64,000 nt of DNA from Enoplolaimus lenunculus (taxonomy: Eukaryota; Nematoda; Enoplea; Enoplida; Thoracostomopsidae). The stretch covers positions 349,966-413,965 of the forward strand of contig JASANG010001276.1 of NCBI GenBank assembly GCA_030248215.1, given 5' to 3'. Made by a program: the position numbers and the translations under genes. The notes under the pieces were generated by a model. It saw only the letters and a program-made list of their open reading frames with translations, had not been told where the DNA came from and did not search any database. This document shows, one piece after another, positions 59,854 to 64,000 of this stretch (position 1 is the first letter of the stretch; every line of letters starts with the position of its first letter).

Positions 59854-60114
59854 GGACCATATAAAGATCAGGAGCGGAACGTTTTTCAGTGGGACTGCAA
59901 TAGTGTAAGCTTAAGCTGTAGACTATGTTTTTTGCTTGGCTTGGCTAAGACTTAGGCTTACGCTTAGGAATAGGTATGCTCATTCTTACGCTTAGGCTTA
60001 GACTTAGACTTAAGCTTAGGAATACGCTCGTCGTTCTTACTTTAGGCTTAGGCTTAGGCTTAGGCTTAGGAATATGCTTATAATGCTGTTTCGTACCTGT
60101 TCTTTACATTGGCC
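59854..60114 (-). mobile_element. Telomere-like MITE, subfamily A (long array)
   Basis: ggaccatataaagatcagg agcggaacgtttttcagtgg gac; three array blocks with up to four ttaggc hexamers in a row (60045-60070); right end ctgttctttacattggcc. Confidence -1.
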
Positions 60115-60780
60115 GACAGAGAGCAACAATAAGTTATTGGCATTGGTTGGATCGTTTGTTGTGGTTACACCTTCGAATCGAAAAACAATCACTTTCTATA
60201 TGTACTTGAACCATTAAGTGATAAACATAGAGTCGGTTAAGGGTTGTGTTAAAAGGCACATATCAACAAAGGTAAAAAAGGGGGATTAGTATACCGTAAA
60301 CTGTGACACTTGTAACCTAATCAGTGTCCTACACATAGTCATTTATCAATGTCGCTAATTTCTCGTGCTAAACCTCGTGTATTAGCAAAAAAATGTTTAT
60401 TTTTACGTTTACATGTCGGAATAATCGATAACTTTAACGGTGAAAAATTGTTTCTACAGGCAGCACCCAACACCTTTTACGTGAATGGCGTTTCAAGTAA
60501 GAAGGCATATTTGGTTAAAAAGGTTTGCTTCTACACATATCCCATCGCCGCATATTTCGTTATATTTTTAGGTTTTGGCTTGATTCAGGTTACGGATTGA
60601 CACGGTTCGATTTTGACTTGGTATTAGGCTTAGGTTGTAGCATTGAGCTTAGGTTTGGTCTTTGGCTTTGACTTAACACTCTCACTCCGACCATATTTAC
60701 AGTGGCTAACCGCTAACACGTAAACTGCACTTTTTAGTGAATTGAATATGTTTATAGGAAGTTTTACGGTTCAGAAAAGC
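60115..60780. other. Intergenic with an isolated 83-codon ORF
   Basis: 60349-60600 (+) is open and begins with ATG, with a hydrophobic end (YFVIFLGFGL), but shows no family motif or splice context; probably chance. 60625-60690 has diverged telomere-like gcttagg/ggttta phrases. Confidence -1.
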
Positions 60781-60994
60781 GGCCAATGTAATAAAACAGG
60801 GGCTGAACAGTATTGTAAGCATATTCCTAAGCCTACACCTATGCCTACGATTAAGCGTATGAACGAGCATATCCCTAAGCCTAAGCCTAAGCCTATGCCT
60901 AAGCCTAAGCCAAGTAAAAAATTAGTGTAAAGCTTAAGCTTACTCTATTGCAGTTTCACAGAAAAAGGTTCCGTACCTGACCTTTACATGGGCC
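60781..60994 (+). mobile_element. Telomere-like MITE, subfamily A
   Basis: ggccaatgtaataaaacagg ggctgaacagtattgtaagc ... cctaagcctaagcctaagcc ... ggttccgtacctgacctttac atgggcc. Confidence -1.
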
Positions 60995-62146
60995 AGAATA
61001 GCTTAAGATGATCCTACCGAAACATATTACACACAGGCGTGTTCCGTAAAAAATTACAAATTTAAGCGTGCTGAAAAACAGCTTTTATTCCGAGTTTCTG
61101 TAGATATAGCGGCAATTATACTCCATAATTGCTCCAATAACACACTCCAACTTAATACCGAATAACGTGACATAAAATTTTTGACACTCAAAAAATTGCA
61201 CAGCATCCGGCAAAAACTCACACCGAAGCCTGAATTGAACGTCTATTCTTGGCTGGAACCCGAATTAAAAAACGTGCGCTATGCTTTACTGCGCGGCGAT
61301 TTTTAAAGGATTTTTAACCTTACGCGTGGCGCCGTCGAACGCCAGCATTTGGCGTCGCACTGCAAGTTTGGCGCAACCCCGAACCGATGTTTCGACGTCA
61401 AACCCTGCATATACACCACAGTTTTTACATGGCTGTATTAATCTATTTTAGTCCACAAACCAAATTAGAACATTTTCCTATTTTAACAGTACGAGTACAT
61501 AATTTTTAAAGATAAATGACTTTTTGGTTAAAATAATGCGTTTTTTCGATTTAAGATATGCAACACGCGGAGAAAACAGACCCCGCAATATATACAGCTC
61601 AACTACGATTGCACAATTGATAGCAGATCATATGAAAAAAAAGTGAGACAGACCGTATGAAAACTATTCGATTTCTATACTGGCCGCACTTAGCAAACCT
61701 GGAACACAAACTGGCAACTGGTTCATTATTGCCGACTAATTTTTTTAGTAAATGTGTGTAGAGGTACACGACAAACACATGCCGTATTCATATAACTTTT
61801 AAGCTATAGAAACCGGAACTAGCGGATACAAAAGGAGCGACGTTTAGCCTAGGACTTGTACCCGGAATAGAAGCTAAAATTTGCAGCAAATCAAGATTTT
61901 GTATTAAGGTGAACCTTATTAATGCAAAATCGTCGTGGTTTTGAGTCTTATTGGTAAACTAACCCAGCCTAGGCCCCTTAACATGAATTAAAAGTAAAAA
62001 TTTTGCATTAAAATTTAGAAATAAAATAGCGTTTGGATTCTCGCTCGCAAGATTTTTTCATTATTATATGAAACGAGGCCTCCATCGTCAGAAATTTCTG
62101 CATCCGCCACTGTGACAAGTTAATAGGAACACCGAGATATTACGTA
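60995..62146. other. Intergenic, no gene seen
   Basis: 61275-61400 is GC-richer (ggcgccgtcgaacgccagc) and may be a relative of the island at 16965. Otherwise nothing recognised. Confidence -1.
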
Positions 62147-62580
62147 CTGTAATTACCCGAATAAGAGGGGGTAATAAGAGTGGGGGTCCCCATTTTGGGT
62201 CCCAATCAAAAGGAGTCCGTTTCCCTAATAAGAATCCGTAAGCGGATAGAGTCCCTAAACCATAATTAGAGTTCATAAATGCCAATTTTTCCTAACTCTA
62301 CTAGTTGTACATAAATGATTTCAGGTTCAAATAAAGTTGAAAGCATACTTGAGTTTTGAAAGTACATTCCTAAGTATAACTTTGTATTATCGCTCAAGTT
62401 ATTGACACAACACAAATAATCGTATAATTCAGCGGATAGTTGCAGTACCGGGTATATATCAGTAACGAAGGGTGGCGGAGCGTGGGTTAAAAATGAATAA
62501 CAGTCCGCAACCGAATAACAGGTGGGCCCTATGTAGAGGCTAAATAAATATCAGTCCGTCTCTTATTCGGGTCACTACAG
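62147..62580. mobile_element. MITE, CTGTAGTGACCCG family (whole copy)
   Basis: 434 bp: ctgtaattacccgaataag ... cttattcgggtcactacag; interior tagagtccctaaaccataa, atcgctcaagttattgaca. Confidence -1.
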
Positions 62581-62841
62581 TGCTGTTAAAAACACGGAAG
62601 TGCATAAAAAATATAATTTCACTGGTCTTGACGTCAAGTTGTTGAAGTATGATTTATGAAGCATTCAAGCTTCATTGAACGATTGAACGACAAAGATGTT
62701 GGTTACCTTCCGTACAGAGGTAAAGTTTCCACGTAAAAATGGTAAATATTATCTTGAGTAGCTTCGTGTTCTTTCGGACCAATCCAAAGAAAGCTCTAAT
62801 AAACTAAAAAAATTGGAAAGTTTCAGGTAAATCCAAAAAAG

Positions 62842-63210
62842 CAGGGTGTAAACGGAATGTAAAAATAACGGAAACGAATAGCGATAAAATAACGAACACG
62901 AATATTAGAGTATAAAAGTGTCAAAAATGTTTCATTTTTCTGCGAACACAATTAAGACATGCAAACATTCACTGGACTTTGTAAACTTTCAAAGGAAAAT
63001 AGCGGACGTAGCGAAATTTTTATTATTTTGGATGGAATTTCGTATTTTTTATTTCATATCGAACAATTGAAGCATATTTGTGACGAAAAATTGCGAGTTA
63101 TATACGTGATTGTTAACGTCTTTTAGAAGTACAAAATTAACAGAATTTCTGGTATTTCTATAACAAATGGACACCGATTTTTACCGGAAACGGATATTCG
63201 GTTAACCCTG
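62842..63210. mobile_element. MITE-like element with CAGGGTnTAAACGG ends
   Basis: Left cagggtgtaaacggaatgta, right atattcggttaaccctg; ends are imperfect inverted repeats with aacggaaac/accggaaac near each. Similar but diverged pieces occur at 4130-4240, 6400-6490, 13205-13255 and 20699-20820. Confidence -1.
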
Positions 63211-63304
63211 TAAAAAAGTGTTTCATTTTAATCATTCTTCGCACAAAAGTATACTGTGATAACAAATATCACGTATATGCGCAGGAATATGTCTTCACGA
63301 TACT

Positions 63305-63440
63305 GAGAGCACCCGCCGTCTTGAGCGTTAAGCTGTTACTGCTGAGTAAATGTGGTGACAATTGAACGCCTCCAACTCGACTGTCTGAGTTTTGTATCTT
63401 AGACTGGAATAAGATTAAAATATTCCTTTGAGGACGAATT
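63305..63440 (+). mobile_element. tRNA-derived SINE, diverged copy
   Basis: gagcgttaagctgttactgc tgagtaaatgtggtgac matches the head region of the copy at 56853 (gagcgtcaagctcctatagc), and gattaaaatattcctttgagg matches its tail. Boxes are degraded. Confidence -1.
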
Positions 63441-63485
63441 AAATAAATCGAAATTAATATAAAACGCGTTTATTATTTTCTTCAG

Positions 63486-63718
63486 ATCATATGACTATGG
63501 TACAAAAATCTCAAACACACCATACGCTTGCGGCAAGTCTATGTTTGCATTTTTGCACGCCAGATATCTTACGGCCAATCATGGTCTCGAACCGTTTAAA
63601 AGATGATTTTAACCTTGAAATGTCTACTTTTGTTCAAAATGTTTATCCGGCACACAAACAGCCAGTATTAGTCTGCGCCTGTAGGCTTGGTTTATTCACC
63701 CTTCAAGTTCGCCTATGA
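63486..63718 (+). other. Possible 5' exon of an unidentified gene
   Basis: An open stretch of 75 codons begins 6 bases after ttattattttcttcag (63471-63485), a very good nematode-style acceptor, so it could be a trans-spliced first exon. The protein (MTMVQKSQTHHTLAASLCLH...) matches nothing I recognise and no clear donor follows. Low confidence. Confidence -1.
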
Positions 63719-64000
63719 AAGCGTATTTAATTAGTGTCTGTTTGAGTGGTATGATCTTTTATTAAAAGCTATACGATTAAGCAAAAGTTATGCGTTATAT
63801 AAGTGCAATACTCATAATGTGTGTAGGGATACCACTGGATCCGTGACTCCGCTGAGTTGAAATTTTCTGGGGAAACCCGAGAGACACGAAATTTGAGCGT
63901 GTCGGGTTGGAAAACCACTGGTGGAAATGTTTTTGGAGCCGTAGCGGGGTATTCACCTGGGGGATCCAAGTGTGCGACCCCTGGGTGTAGTACTCCGTAG

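Noticed and set aside
59980-60075. A genuine telomere or subtelomere
   Set aside because: The hexamers are short, imperfect and bounded by TIRs in every case, and genes lie on both sides.
60349-60600. 83-codon ORF with a hydrophobic end
   Set aside because: No acceptor or donor, no homologue recognised; kept only as a remark.
1-64000. LTR retrotransposons, virus-like elements or transposase genes
   Set aside because: No reverse transcriptase, integrase, capsid or transposase motif and no long direct terminal repeats were seen in any frame provided.

Overview
This is eukaryotic, AT-rich, intron-rich DNA that most likely comes from a nematode. Three things point there: the window is scattered with CCTAAG runs (complement TTAGGC, the classical nematode telomere hexamer), the Cys-loop receptor on the minus strand resembles the ACC/LGC/MOD-1 group best known from nematodes, and TTTTCAG-like acceptors lie close upstream of two start codons (13350 and 24393), as expected for spliced-leader trans-splicing. 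The high intron number and strong conservation to vertebrate proteins suggest a slowly evolving, repeat-rich lineage rather than a Caenorhabditis-like one. This is inference; no species was identified.

Layout. 1-2466 (-): 3' part of a NUDT19-like Nudix hydrolase gene that leaves the window on the left. 5643-8428 (-): six-exon Sam68-like STAR/KH RNA-binding protein. 9160-10045: degenerate AT-rich satellite. 13350-20582 (+): thirteen-exon HRD1/synoviolin ER ubiquitin ligase. 23039-24169: inverted repeat with two 244-bp arms. 24393-48059 (+): eleven-exon TTC8/BBS8 ciliary gene; its 15.8-kb intron 6 holds an intronless FMRFamide-receptor-like GPCR on the opposite strand (31535-33664). 50034-56591 (-): five-exon Cys-loop chloride-channel subunit whose intron 1 carries about 36 copies of a 40-bp minisatellite. 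56592-64000: repeats and no gene I can name. All exon joins were derived by hand from GT/AG sites and were phase-checked; the five main models close in frame.

The rest is dense in small non-autonomous DNA elements: (1) MITEs with internal telomere-like CCTAAG arrays, in three subfamilies A, B and C; (2) fold-back MITEs with GAGTCAA arms; (3) MITEs ending CTGTAGTGACCCG; (4) MITEs ending CAGGCCCGTAGCC; (5) MITEs ending CAGGGTGCAACCGG; and a tRNA-derived SINE. Several are nested and give a relative insertion order. The minisatellite in the channel gene is an amplified terminus of telomere-like MITE subfamily C. I saw no LTR element, virus-like element, transposase ORF or CRISPR array.

The genes form no operon or pathway. 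They are separate housekeeping or neuronal/ciliary genes: peroxisomal or mitochondrial CoA metabolism, RNA processing, ER-associated degradation, cilium trafficking, neuropeptide reception and inhibitory transmission.
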